DNA of 64,000 nucleotides from assembly GCA_019058445.1 (NCBI GenBank), contig JAHPZA010000006.1, forward strand, positions 620,001-684,000. Direction: 5' to 3'. A model generated the notes under the pieces. That model did no database searches. It was not told the origin of the DNA and was given only the letters and a program-made list of their open reading frames with translations. The stretch is from Promethearchaeota archaeon (GTDB lineage: Archaea; Asgardarchaeota; Lokiarchaeia; Sigyniarchaeales; SOKP01). This document shows positions 25,467-33,866 of this stretch, piece after piece (position 1 is the first letter of the stretch; every line of letters starts with the position of its first letter). Position numbers and translations under genes: made by a program.

Positions 25467-26789
25467 CTAATATAGTTTTAAAATAATATCCATTATGTTT
25501 TGAAATTTCTCTTCTGAACCCCATATTACATATATTACGTTATCGATTGGTATTGCAACTTCTTTTATGGCAACAACCCAATCATGACCAATGTTATTTG
25601 CTATTTTACTACCCTCTTCAAACTTGAGAAGTATTGATGCTCCTAGATATTCTTGGACTTTAGTATATTCGATTTTCATCTCTTCAAAACCAGGGATGAC
25701 ACCCTCATTTTTTAATTTTTCAATCTGTTCTTCAATTTTATTATATACTAGATCTAGTTTATCACGAACTCGCAACTCATCAATTATATCTTTATCATAT
25801 TCGAAGAATATAATTCCGAAATCTTTTTCAAGCCCCATTATACCTAAAACATCAATGTCAAAGACTTCCCTACCCAAAGATCGAGAATCTTTATAACGTT
25901 CAGAGATATCTTCCCAGCCATTGCTAATGTATTCGTCTATTAACAGTCTGAAACTTTTAAGAATTTTTATCTCTTCTTCCTTTTCCTGAATTATTTTATT
26001 TACCAAGTCACCTATAGGCCTTGCTACATAAATTTGTGTACCTCTTGGAGTTTCTAAAACCTTCTCAACCCAATTTTTTTTCAAAAGCCGTTCTATTATT
26101 CTATATATTGTAGTTCTTTTTATAACTAATTCTTTATTCAAATTACCTACTGTTTCTCCTTTTTCTCCTTTATTAAGTAAGGTTAAGTAAACTCTTGCCT
26201 CATCCGGACTTAATCCAAATTTCTGCAATCCTAATGTCTGCAATATTTTGGAAGTATCAAATAAAAATTTAGTAGAAACCTCTTTGGTAAACGGATCTTC
26301 TTTACCTAATAAAACATCTGGGGCCATATAAGGTTCTTTTGTACTCATTAATCTTAATGTTCTTGAAGATAGAGTTATAACATCAATTAGCTGAACTAAT
26401 GTATCCCCTTCATCCAGAGAAATTTTACAAATTATCCCTCTTTCCTCATCTTTAAAACCAACTATAAAATCTTTTCGATTTGAAGAAAATGCAACTAGCT
26501 TGTCAAAGGTATTTTGTATAACTCTATAAATTATACCCATTATCTGAATTGTTTTTCCTTTCTCAGATTCCCATACAGAATTGATATTTTCTATATCTCC
26601 ACCAATATCCCAATTTAATGTAGAGTATATTAAATTGTATATTATTCTCTTCTTTTCTTCCTCTTCTCCCTTTTCTTCTTCAATTAATTCTATAATTGCT
26701 ACAGAATTTATATTTAAATCAGATTCCAGAAATGACTCTGCAATTTTTTCGTAGTTGGTCATATAGAGAGAAATTCTTTTACTTTTCAT
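25467..26789 (-). CDS. TrmB-like regulator with an N-terminal roadblock-like domain
   Basis: The protein has 440 residues. Residues 1-160 form a separate alpha/beta domain (SVAIIELIEEE...IQIMGIIYRVIQNTFDKLVA...GIICKISLDEG) that resembles the roadblock/LC7 fold used in GTPase-linked complexes. Residues 190-260 are a TrmB winged helix (LQKFGLSPDEARVYLTLLNK, IKRTTIYRIIERLLKKNWVE). The rest matches the sensor half of the regulator at 22325-23164. Fusion of a roadblock-like domain to a DNA-binding protein could link GTPase signalling to transcription. The domain call is visual only. Confidence 0.75.
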   Translation of the reverse strand: MKSKRISLYMTNYEKIAESFLESDLNINSVAIIELIEEEKGEEEEKKRIIYNLIYSTLNWDIGGDIENINSVWESEKGKTIQIMGIIYRVIQNTFDKLVAFSSNRKDFIVGFKDEERGIICKISLDEGDTLVQLIDVITLSSRTLRLMSTKEPYMAPDVLLGKEDPFTKEVSTKFLFDTSKILQTLGLQKFGLSPDEARVYLTLLNKGEKGETVGNLNKELVIKRTTIYRIIERLLKKNWVEKVLETPRGTQIYVARPIGDLVNKIIQEKEEEIKILKSFRLLIDEYISNGWEDISERYKDSRSLGREVFDIDVLGIMGLEKDFGIIFFEYDKDIIDELRVRDKLDLVYNKIEEQIEKLKNEGVIPGFEEMKIEYTKVQEYLGASILLKFEEGSKIANNIGHDWVVAIKEVAIPIDNVIYVIWGSEEKFQNIMDIILKLY

Positions 26790-26869
26790 ATGATCATTTC
26801 GTTATATAATTATAGTATAAATAAAAAAATAAAATAATTTACCCGCGAATTTTTTGATTTTATAGTAGG

Positions 26870-27070
26870 CTATTTGTATTTGTTTTTGAATTTTTCTTTT
26901 AAGTCTTTCAGCAAATCTTTCATACACTCGTTTTCTTTAGATCTTTGAATACGTGTAAAATCATTTAGCATTGAAAATCGCTCTGTTGGGGTTTTTTTTG
27001 CATTCTTTTGTTCATCTGCTTCATCTGATAAAAGTATGCAGGGAATACCATCTATCACTCTTATTTTCAC
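26870..27070 (-). CDS. Small charged protein next to actin
   Basis: This protein of about 66 residues (KIRVIDGIPCILLSDEADE... ending LLKDLKEKFKNKYK) sits 42 bases downstream of the actin gene on the same strand. GGGTGAGG lies 6 bases before a GTG at 27070, which I take as the start; a GTG at 27082 is possible. The N-terminal part could form two strands and the C-terminus a basic helix. It is probably co-transcribed with actin. No known family is recognised. Confidence 0.55.
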   Translation of the reverse strand: MKIRVIDGIPCILLSDEADEQKNAKKTPTERFSMLNDFTRIQRSKENECMKDLLKDLKEKFKNKYK

Positions 27071-27112
27071 CAAATTCCTCACCCTAATTTGATATTTAAG
27101 ATAATTTGGATC

Positions 27113-28252
27113 TTAGAAGCATCGATGGATTACCTGAGGTCCCATTTCTTTATATTCGCGCCGAGTGATCCACATCCTATTAAAAGTCTTCAGAGATGCC
27201 AAGATCGACCCCCCGATCCACACAGAATACATTCTTTCGGGAGGGGATATGATCCTAACATCTACAGAATCCGGAATCTGTTCCTTAATTTCTTTAGCTA
27301 AACGCTCCTTGAATCCCGGATACATAGTAGAACCTCCCGAAAGAACGATATTCGAAAAAAGATCTCGCCTTAAATCTACATCACACTCGTAGATCGCCCC
27401 TACTATTAGATCATCTAATGGTTCCAGTTCTTTTCCTACAGCCGACGGATTGAAGAAACATTCGGGTGCGAGAAACCTCTCCACACCTACATTTATAGTT
27501 TCTCCATCAGGTAACATGAAACTTTTCTCCATTCCTGCCACTTTTTTGGAAAGCATTACCTCCTTTTCCGGATCTAAAGCGACATAACAGAGTTTTTCTT
27601 TTATGTCCCTGACGATCTCCATTTCGGCTGAACTCATAAGGGTCACTCCTTTTTGCCTCAATAGCCTCTGCAAATATCTTGTAACATCACGCCCTGCTAG
27701 ATCGACTCTCTCGATTGCATGACTTAACGCAAAGCCTTCAAAGATCGGTACAATATGGGAAACTCCATCACCGATATCTATGACCGTTCCCGTTACACGT
27801 CCTGAGGCATAAAGAGATAATACTGCCTGAGTTGCTACATATAATGCAGGAACGTTAAAGGTTTCAAACATGATTTCGCCCATTCTCTCCCTATTTGATC
27901 TCGGATTTAATGGAGCTTCGGTTAAAAGTACCGGATGCTCTGAAGGATCTATTCTTAAGTCTGTGTAAAATGTATAATGCCAGATTCTCTCCATAGAATT
28001 CCAGTCATCGACAATTCCATGCTCTATGGGAAAATTTAGTTTCATAACTCCCGAGAGTTCCGCAGCCTCCTCTCCGATATAATATTCTCTGGTAAAGTGT
28101 TTATACTCGGAAAGGATATTGTGATATTTTGGTGTGCCGATCATAGTAGGAAATACTGAACGAGGTTGATCCTCACCCGCATAACCGTTTTTTGAAATAC
28201 CTGTGCCGTTGTCTAAGACGATTGGTTTTGAAAGTTGCTCATGATCTGCCAT
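27113..28252 (-). CDS. Actin (lokiactin)
   Basis: This is a full-length actin of about 379 residues. It has the phosphate-1 loop LDNGTGISKNGYAGEDQPRS, the DNase-loop region, phosphate-2 VIDIGDGVSHIVPIFEGFAL, the adenosine loop LSGGSTMYPGF, and WIGGSILASLKTFNRMWITR, ending HRCF like eukaryotic actin's HRKCF. GGAGG lies 8 bases before the ATG at 28252; a GTG at 28267 is the alternative. Its GC content is visibly higher than its neighbours, suggesting strong codon selection. It should polymerise into filaments in the cytoplasm. Confidence 0.96.
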   Translation of the reverse strand: MADHEQLSKPIVLDNGTGISKNGYAGEDQPRSVFPTMIGTPKYHNILSEYKHFTREYYIGEEAAELSGVMKLNFPIEHGIVDDWNSMERIWHYTFYTDLRIDPSEHPVLLTEAPLNPRSNRERMGEIMFETFNVPALYVATQAVLSLYASGRVTGTVIDIGDGVSHIVPIFEGFALSHAIERVDLAGRDVTRYLQRLLRQKGVTLMSSAEMEIVRDIKEKLCYVALDPEKEVMLSKKVAGMEKSFMLPDGETINVGVERFLAPECFFNPSAVGKELEPLDDLIVGAIYECDVDLRRDLFSNIVLSGGSTMYPGFKERLAKEIKEQIPDSVDVRIISPPERMYSVWIGGSILASLKTFNRMWITRREYKEMGPQVIHRCF

Positions 28253-28360
28253 AATTTTTTCCTCCACTTTAATATCTTATTTTTTTTAGATTTTTATTGA
28301 GGAATCAAGCATGAATTTGATGATAAAAGTATTGTTTAGATTGACTTTGCCTAAAATCAT

Positions 28361-28660
28361 CTACCGCAATATATTATCCAAATTCAGTATTGATTCCTTT
28401 GTTATTTTTTCCAAATTTTTATTACTTGATAATATAATAAAAATTCTACCTATATAAATCTTTGTCACCCTTCCGTGACAATCATGACACATGATCATAA
28501 CATGTGATTTAACAATCGAGGAAAAGACATTTATTGATTCAAAAATTGCAGAATCAATAGGATAAATATATTTTAAACAGTATAGACAAAATTCTTTGAG
28601 GGAAAAATTAAAATTACATATAATTTTTAAAAAAAATTGAACTAGGTAAGAAGATAGCAA
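28361..28660 (-). CDS. Possible small zinc-binding protein
   Basis: A 99-codon frame contains two CxxC pairs (FCLYC and MCHDCHG), about 35 residues apart, followed by RVTKIYIGRIFIILSSN. The pattern would fit a zinc-binding domain. The start is likely a TTG and the ribosome site is weak. It lies upstream of the actin gene in the same direction, so it may be genuine or a shadow of the actin promoter region. Confidence 0.45.
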   Translation of the reverse strand: MLSSYLVQFFLKIICNFNFSLKEFCLYCLKYIYPIDSAIFESINVFSSIVKSHVMIMCHDCHGRVTKIYIGRIFIILSSNKNLEKITKESILNLDNILR

Positions 28661-28808
28661 AAATTACTTAATCTTTAACGTCAAATTATTTAAATAGTAG
28701 TGAAAACATTAATTTTTAGGATTAGTTCTATATTTAATGATCTACCTATCAGCATCATTATCATTACTTGATATTTCTTATTAAAATAATGAGGTTAATT
28801 TAATAACT

Positions 28809-29207
28809 ATGGCTAAACAAAAATATCTAATTCTAATTAGTGGCTCGATGAGATTTAAAGAAGAAATGACTTTATTATCAACCAAATTAAGAGAATTTGG
28901 AAACAATAAAATTATTGAACCAAGCGATGATATATATTATCAAGGCATCGGTCTTATCGAAAAAGCAAAGAATCATAAAATTTTTGAAAAACTCATTGAA
29001 AATGCTGATTTACTCTTAGTGTATAATAAAGAAGGGTATATTGGTCTTTCTTCAGCAATGGAAATACAAAAAGCTTTAGATTGTAAAGTTCCTGTGAGGC
29101 TTTTGTTTGAACCTGAAGCAATAGAGTTCAAGGCATTTTGTTTGCATCCAGAGTATGATTTTAAAGTAGATGAGAGAAATTTCTTCTTTTCAGAAAAACT
29201 ATACTAA
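28809..29207 (+). CDS. Nucleoside 2-deoxyribosyltransferase-like protein
   Basis: This 132-residue protein has a Rossmann-like start LILISGSMRFKEEM and the typical ADLLLVYNKEGYIGLSSAME segment, where an NDT-family active-site aspartate/asparagine region and 'GxxSAxE' lie. It is shorter than full enzymes, so it may bind nucleotides without the classic reaction. A TATA-like ATTTAAATAG lies at about 28687. Confidence 0.7.
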   Translation: MAKQKYLILISGSMRFKEEMTLLSTKLREFGNNKIIEPSDDIYYQGIGLIEKAKNHKIFEKLIENADLLLVYNKEGYIGLSSAMEIQKALDCKVPVRLLFEPEAIEFKAFCLHPEYDFKVDERNFFFSEKLY

Positions 29208-29435
29208 TGTAATTTTATAAATCTTACGCTCTTTAAACATTACGTTGGAGCATTTAGAGCACTTAATCTCATAGATGCTTATATTGAGGACATATTTTAT
29301 ATATTTATAAAAGATCTAAGTCGAGGGATGTCTCCTTTTAAATGACTGTTATATCTAGTTTTGGGAATTGTTTCTTGAGCTCTTGAATTTTATCAAATAA
29401 AGGAGAGTTTTTTGGAATAAAAGAGATGAAGTACT
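29199..29435 (-). pseudogene. Cluster of gene remnants
   Basis: No intact gene fits 29208-29543. The minus strand shows three fragments: a tail YEIKCSKCSNVMFKERKIYK ending at 29199; the exact last codons of the amidohydrolase at 32613 (PRLRSFINI stop) within the 35-bp repeat; and a tail NSPLFDKIQELKKQFPKLDI ending at 29338. They look like ends of lost genes. Confidence 0.45.
29294..29328 (+). repeat. 35-bp exact direct repeat, copy 1
   Basis: This segment is identical to 32610-32644. There it forms the last codons and stop of the amidohydrolase gene. Here it lies in a stretch of remnants with no gene body. Confidence 0.9.
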
Positions 29436-29543
29436 ATTTCACAAAGAATCTTAAAAATCCTTTTTTTTTAATTTTTCTTTTTAATTTAGAAGATGTTTTT
29501 ATACTATTAAGGAGCTTTATAAGGTAAATAATCTATTTGATTT

Positions 29544-30086
29544 GTGATGCACGGATTCGTATCACTTTTAGATGAAAAATATTCGGGAAGAATTGAGAAA
29601 TTATGGGATTTAATTGAAACTAAAACGGGTCTTTCGGGGATCAAAATAGTTCCCTATCCACATTTCGCTTGGCATGTTGCTGGGAATTATGATTTCAACA
29701 AATTAGAAAAGATAATGAAAGATTTAAGTGAGAGTATACCATCTTTCGAGATTAGAACGGCGGGCTTAGGGATTTTTGCTGGTAGATCACCAGTATTATA
29801 TTTAAAAATAGTCAATACCATTGAGTTACTCAAGATTCATTCAAAAATTTATCAAAATGCACAGACTATTGCGGAGTATTCAAATACTTTATATGCACCT
29901 AATAACTGGGTTCCTCACATCTCACTCGCATTGGGTGATCTCACAAAGGAAAATATTGGAGCGGTGATTAAATTAGTAGCTTTTAAGAGTTTTTACTGGA
30001 AAATTCGAATAAATAATTTATCATTTATTTATGGGCCAGCTGGAGAAATTGGAAAACTTAAATTCAAATTTTTATTGAAAGAATAA
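29544..30086 (+). CDS. 2H phosphoesterase (2'-5' RNA ligase-like)
   Basis: This 180-residue protein has the two-histidine layout: a first site near PYPHFAWHVAGNYD (about residues 38-51), a middle GLGIFAGRSPVLYLKI, and a second site WVPHISLALGD (HxS). The 2H family acts on 2'-5' or cyclic phosphates of RNA or nucleotides. The first motif departs from the usual HxT, so activity may differ. It starts an accessory stretch ahead of the zinc-ribbon gene. Confidence 0.75.
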   Translation: MMHGFVSLLDEKYSGRIEKLWDLIETKTGLSGIKIVPYPHFAWHVAGNYDFNKLEKIMKDLSESIPSFEIRTAGLGIFAGRSPVLYLKIVNTIELLKIHSKIYQNAQTIAEYSNTLYAPNNWVPHISLALGDLTKENIGAVIKLVAFKSFYWKIRINNLSFIYGPAGEIGKLKFKFLLKE

Positions 30087-30123
30087 TTGCATTGGAATCC
30101 TATTACTAAGAAGGTGGAAGAAT

Positions 30124-30828
30124 ATGGAATTGTTAAGAGATATTTTAGATAATAATGAGAAAATATTCTGGATAAAAGAATTGAGTCGAAGAACTATATT
30201 ACCTTTTTATTATGATAAGAAAGGAAAAAAAAGAAAGGCAAACAAAAGAATTCAGAAGTATTATGAAGCAATGAAAGTACCTCGCTCTGATAAAATTTTA
30301 GAAGACTACCCTATTATTCTTACTCTTACCAATAAACACATCATTAGACATGAAGTTAATAGATATGATTATCCTTTATGGTATGGGAAATACGATATTT
30401 CCCATATTTACGAATACCGTAAAGAATTTTGCTTCTATAATTTGAGTGAATTAACAAATATATGTAAAAATATTAATCCTAAAAAAAAGAGATATGAGCT
30501 TGGGCTTTATTTTGATTTAAATGAAAGAATTTATGGTGATGATGCCCCAAATGTTTGGTTAGATAACTTATCGAAAAAAGATTACATAGAAATTCTAAAG
30601 TTTTTATTAAGAATTGTTCCCCATGTAAAAATCGATTATCTTTTCAAAAAACAAAAGAAATATGAAAACGATCTCTATAACGAAACAACTAAAGATGTCT
30701 TACCATCATATTTAGTAAAAGAAGAAATAAAAAGGACTCAAACATGTAAATTCTGTAATAAGAAAGTGGATGCGGATACAATCTTCTGTCCCAACTGTGG
30801 AAATAAAATTGAATTTAATCATAAATAA
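30124..30828 (+). CDS. Unknown protein with C-terminal zinc ribbon
   Basis: The protein has 234 residues. The N-terminal 200 (with ILTLTNKHIIRHEV and an RYELGLYFDL strand) could form a PH-like domain, which I cannot confirm. The last 30 residues are a clear zinc ribbon, CKFCNKKVDADTIFCPNCGN. AAGGTGG precedes the ATG. A degenerate copy of the zinc-ribbon part lies at 33707-33797, so this gene was partly duplicated. Function is unknown. Confidence 0.7.
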   Translation: MELLRDILDNNEKIFWIKELSRRTILPFYYDKKGKKRKANKRIQKYYEAMKVPRSDKILEDYPIILTLTNKHIIRHEVNRYDYPLWYGKYDISHIYEYRKEFCFYNLSELTNICKNINPKKKRYELGLYFDLNERIYGDDAPNVWLDNLSKKDYIEILKFLLRIVPHVKIDYLFKKQKKYENDLYNETTKDVLPSYLVKEEIKRTQTCKFCNKKVDADTIFCPNCGNKIEFNHK

Positions 30829-30877
30829 AAAGTAAATAGATACAAACAAATTAATACAAAAAAAGCAAATAATACAT

Positions 30878-30964
30878 ATGGAAGAAGTAGCTCAAGAAAT
30901 GGGAACATGTGAAAAGTGCGGGGCAGACATCAATCTTGCTGAAGCGTGGAGAGTTGATGAGTAA
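30878..30964 (+). pseudogene. Truncated LIM-like zinc-finger gene
   Basis: The 28 codons MEEVAQEMGTCEKCGADINL, then AEAWRVDE, are closely similar to the intact small protein at 35097-35222. Here GAG is followed by TAA where the intact copy has AAA, and a second stop (TGC TAA) follows. The second zinc pair is lost. Upstream DNA is also similar, so the two are duplicates. Confidence 0.75.
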
Positions 30965-31014
30965 TTTTACTGCTAAAAAGCATAATAGATTTTTTTATAA
31001 CAAGTCAAAAAAGT

Positions 31015-31173
31015 ATGTTTGGAGAAGAAAGCCTTTTAAAATCAAGAATGGAAAAAAAAAAGAAAAAATTATTTCAAAAACTTCCAATGACCTATTGGTT
31101 AGCGATTCTCATTTGTGTACTACTTTTTTTAATCTTCGGGGGTTTTCTATGTATATTAGAGATATGTCCGTAA
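31015..31173 (+). CDS. Small single-pass membrane protein
   Basis: This 52-codon frame has a lysine-rich head and one helix (YWLAILICVLLFLIFGGFLC). An internal ATG at 31048 could also start it. It lies directly after the truncated LIM-like gene. Function is unknown and it may not be expressed. Confidence 0.3.
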   Translation: MFGEESLLKSRMEKKKKKLFQKLPMTYWLAILICVLLFLIFGGFLCILEICP

Positions 31174-31274
31174 GAGAAAGATTGAGGAAAAAGCAAAAGA
31201 TGGTCTGAGTTATTGTTTTACCACCTGTATTTACTTTATTTATTATGGGAATGGATAGTCATAGTGAAATATGA

Positions 31275-31508
31275 ATGACTGAAAAGAAAGAATCGTTTAC
31301 TACAAAGGAAAAAATCTCAGTCGGTATATATGGTTTAGTAGTAATGATAGCTGTAATAGGACTTCTTTTAAGGGGAAATACAAATTATGATGAACCTTCC
31401 ATTAAGATCTTACTCGCATTAATATTTATTCTTACTCCTATATGTATTTATATTATTCTTGATGGTCTTATAAGTCTTAGGAAAGAAAAACAACGAGATT
31501 CAGAATAG
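31275..31508 (+). CDS. Small two-helix membrane protein
   Basis: This 77-residue protein starts MTEKKESFTTKEKISVGIYG. It has two helices (GLVVMIAVIGLLL and KILLALIFILTPICIYIILD) and a charged tail. GTGAAAT lies just before the ATG. It is unknown and is a typical small accessory membrane protein for this genome. Confidence 0.5.
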   Translation: MTEKKESFTTKEKISVGIYGLVVMIAVIGLLLRGNTNYDEPSIKILLALIFILTPICIYIILDGLISLRKEKQRDSE

Positions 31509-31613
31509 AGAAAAATTAGAAAAGAACTGTACCTTAACGAGAATAAAATAGAAACTATACCAGATTCAATTAAGAAGCTTGTCTCTTTAAAAAAATTACA
31601 TCTAATTATTTGA
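31509..31613 (+). pseudogene. Leucine-rich repeat remnant
   Basis: The frame reads ELYLNENKIETIPDSIKKLV and then SLKKLHL before a stop. This is one clean LRR unit of the LxxLxLxxNxIxxIP type with no start codon or further repeats. It looks like a fragment left from a lost LRR protein. Confidence 0.6.
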
Positions 31614-31707
31614 ATTGTTAAGTTCTTCTGGAATATAAAAAAGGAAAAATATAGAAAATCCATACATTTTAAAATCCAAATGAGTATGATCATATTAGAA
31701 ATTCTAA

Positions 31708-32433
31708 ATGTTTTCAGAAAAAGAACATAAAAGGTATATTATAGCTAATAATTTTCGGAATGAAAAAAAGAAAGAAATTCTAATAAATTGCCCTCAAAAA
31801 TGCGTTATCTGTTGTACAACAAATATCGAAGGAGATTTGAAAGTAGTTTCAGATATGGGGTACAAATCAAGATATATAAAAGTACCTCTCTGTAGCACAC
31901 ACTATAAAATACACAGAAAAACTACAGATTCGAAGATGCTATCTTATCCGTGCCTAATAATGTTTGGAATTATGTGTTTGGCTATATTTATTTACTTATT
32001 AATTCCCAATTATGTTTTATTTGCTATAATATCATTTTCAAGTCTTTTTTACTTTGCTTATACAGTATTTAGCAAAAATAAACTTAAATCAAGCATTATA
32101 GGATATATTTACTTTCGGTATTCCAAAAATGGATCTGTTATTGCCATAAGGGATTTGAATTGGGCAAAAGATTTCGAAAGAATGAATGAAATCCGTGAAT
32201 TATCTTTTGATTCTAAATCCTATGAACAATATAGAAAAAAGAGCCTCTATAGTTTTATTATTATGATACTTTCTGGTATTTTTCCCCTTCCTATCTTGGT
32301 CGTAGCATTTATCTATGGAATAGATGAGCTATATTCTACAACTCAACTGATTGGAATTGTTTTTATACTCGTGTTTGGCATTCGGGGGATTTATTTCTAT
32401 ATTAAGGCAGATTTATTGAAGGGAACTAAATAA
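31708..32433 (+). CDS. Membrane protein with cysteine-rich N-terminus
   Basis: The protein has 241 residues. Residues 28-68 hold CPQKCVICC and CSTHYKIH, a possible zinc site. Two helices follow (about 80-120), then a soluble stretch (130-170) and two more helices near the C-terminus (SFIIMILSGIFPLPILVVAF; IGIVFILVFGIRGIYFYI). No family is recognised. The zinc-site plus paired-helix layout recalls small membrane proteins elsewhere in the window. Confidence 0.65.
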   Translation: MFSEKEHKRYIIANNFRNEKKKEILINCPQKCVICCTTNIEGDLKVVSDMGYKSRYIKVPLCSTHYKIHRKTTDSKMLSYPCLIMFGIMCLAIFIYLLIPNYVLFAIISFSSLFYFAYTVFSKNKLKSSIIGYIYFRYSKNGSVIAIRDLNWAKDFERMNEIRELSFDSKSYEQYRKKSLYSFIIMILSGIFPLPILVVAFIYGIDELYSTTQLIGIVFILVFGIRGIYFYIKADLLKGTK

Positions 32434-32609
32434 AGCTATAATTAGATTAAAAAAGAAATAAAGGGAGATAAATGGATATCTGAAAACATTATAAAATGAT
32501 CCTATGGCTTACTGGTCTATTCACCCTCTCGAGCACTTAATGATCTTTTCGTCGAGAAATCTGAGATCTTCGCTCGCAAATTGAACAGATAGAATTTGCG
32601 AACAGAAAA

Positions 32610-32644
32610 ATTTTATATATTTATAAAAGATCTAAGTCGAGGGA
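32610..32644 (+). repeat. 35-bp exact direct repeat, copy 2
   Basis: This is identical to 29294-29328. It covers the amidohydrolase stop codon and its last nine codons, so this is the source copy. Confidence 0.9.
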
Positions 32645-33551
32645 ACAGTGTCAATGCATTTTTTTGTTCAATCATAAAACGTGTATTTAAGTCAAAATCT
32701 TGGTTTTTTACAATCTCTTGGATCATTTCTTTTACTACGATTTCATGAACAAAAGGAAAATCGCTTCCAAAAAGGATATGAGAAATATCAACTAATTCCA
32801 TAAGGGAGCGAAACACATTTTTAGTTGCCGATAATGCGGTACTATAATAGAGATTTTTAAAGTATTTATTCAATCTCTTATTACCAAAGGTAATCCTCCA
32901 AGCGATATAGGGAGCAGTTCCTCCGGCATGAGCAAAGATGAATTTTATATTTTTGTATTTTTGAAAAACATTATTGTATAGCAGATTTGCGAGTGCTCGT
33001 GTCGTATCAAACACAAATTCTAAAACAGCCGATGGAAAACTGAGGCTGGGGAGCTTTTCCTGGGGCGGAGAATTAGGATGAATGAATACCACAGTATTTC
33101 GTCGATCCAATGCTGAGAAGAGATCTTCAAATTCAGGATCCCCAATATATTTACCATTAATGTTAGTAAGCATTCCCACACCATCTAATTTTAATGTACC
33201 TAATGCATACTCTAATTCATGCAGAGAAGCTTCAATATCAGGAAGGGGTAAGATAGCTAAACTTCCAAAACGATTTGGATATTTCTTTATTAAGTTAGCG
33301 GAATACCTATTGCAAAGACGTGCTAAATTTTTAGTAAATTCAATATCTCCAAAGAAAATCCCAGGAGAAGAGATAGAGGTTATTGCGATTGCAATATTTT
33401 GGCGATCCATGAGTGCTAAACTTTGTTCTGGATTCCAGGGAGGGAAATTGGTATTATCAACGGTAACAATATCAATTTTCGCTAACGATGAGAGATACTC
33501 CGGAGGAAGAATATGATGATGAATATCAATTCGATACGGTGCTATATCCAT
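32613..33551 (-). CDS. Amidohydrolase family 2 (ACMSD-like)
   Basis: This 312-residue TIM-barrel enzyme has DIHHHILPPEY at residues 9-19 (the HxH metal site), FIHPNSPP, KFIFAHAGGTAPYI with a conserved histidine, and ILFGSDFPFVHE with the catalytic aspartate. Relatives decarboxylate or hydrolyse carboxylated or aromatic compounds. The substrate is unknown. The last codons lie within a 35-bp sequence found again at 29294. Confidence 0.88.
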   Translation of the reverse strand: MDIAPYRIDIHHHILPPEYLSSLAKIDIVTVDNTNFPPWNPEQSLALMDRQNIAIAITSISSPGIFFGDIEFTKNLARLCNRYSANLIKKYPNRFGSLAILPLPDIEASLHELEYALGTLKLDGVGMLTNINGKYIGDPEFEDLFSALDRRNTVVFIHPNSPPQEKLPSLSFPSAVLEFVFDTTRALANLLYNNVFQKYKNIKFIFAHAGGTAPYIAWRITFGNKRLNKYFKNLYYSTALSATKNVFRSLMELVDISHILFGSDFPFVHEIVVKEMIQEIVKNQDFDLNTRFMIEQKNALTLFPRLRSFINI

Positions 33552-33706
33552 TATAAAGACATTTTGAACTTTTCAATTGTTAAGCTTTTTAATACTATTA
33601 TATGATAATTGTTTTTAATCTTATAAAAAGTGATATTTAAGGTTTCATTGAAAGAATGAGACTTCTCCACTCTAATACTCGAAAAATGTTTGAAATAGCC
33701 TTAGAC

Positions 33707-33797
33707 GTATAAATTCTGTGATAACAAAGTGGATGCGGATGCAATCTTCTGTCCCAACTGTGGAAATAAAATTGAATTTAATCTTAAAAAAAAATAA
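33707..33797 (+). pseudogene. Detached zinc-ribbon copy
   Basis: The fragment KFCDNKVDADAIFCPNCGNK, continuing IEFNLKKK, copies the C-terminal zinc ribbon of the gene at 30124-30828. The first cysteine is lost (TGT to TAT), and there is no N-terminal part or start. It sits just ahead of the thiolase gene. Confidence 0.75.
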
Positions 33798-33866
33798 ATA
33801 GATGAAAATAAATTTTATAACAAATTTACAGAATTACTATCAATTAAGTATAAAAGGTCATTAGAT

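Noticed and set aside
30909..31208. 99-codon frame overlapping the LIM-like remnant and a small membrane frame
   Set aside because: It uses a different frame from the duplicated LIM-like sequence and reads as random basic residues.
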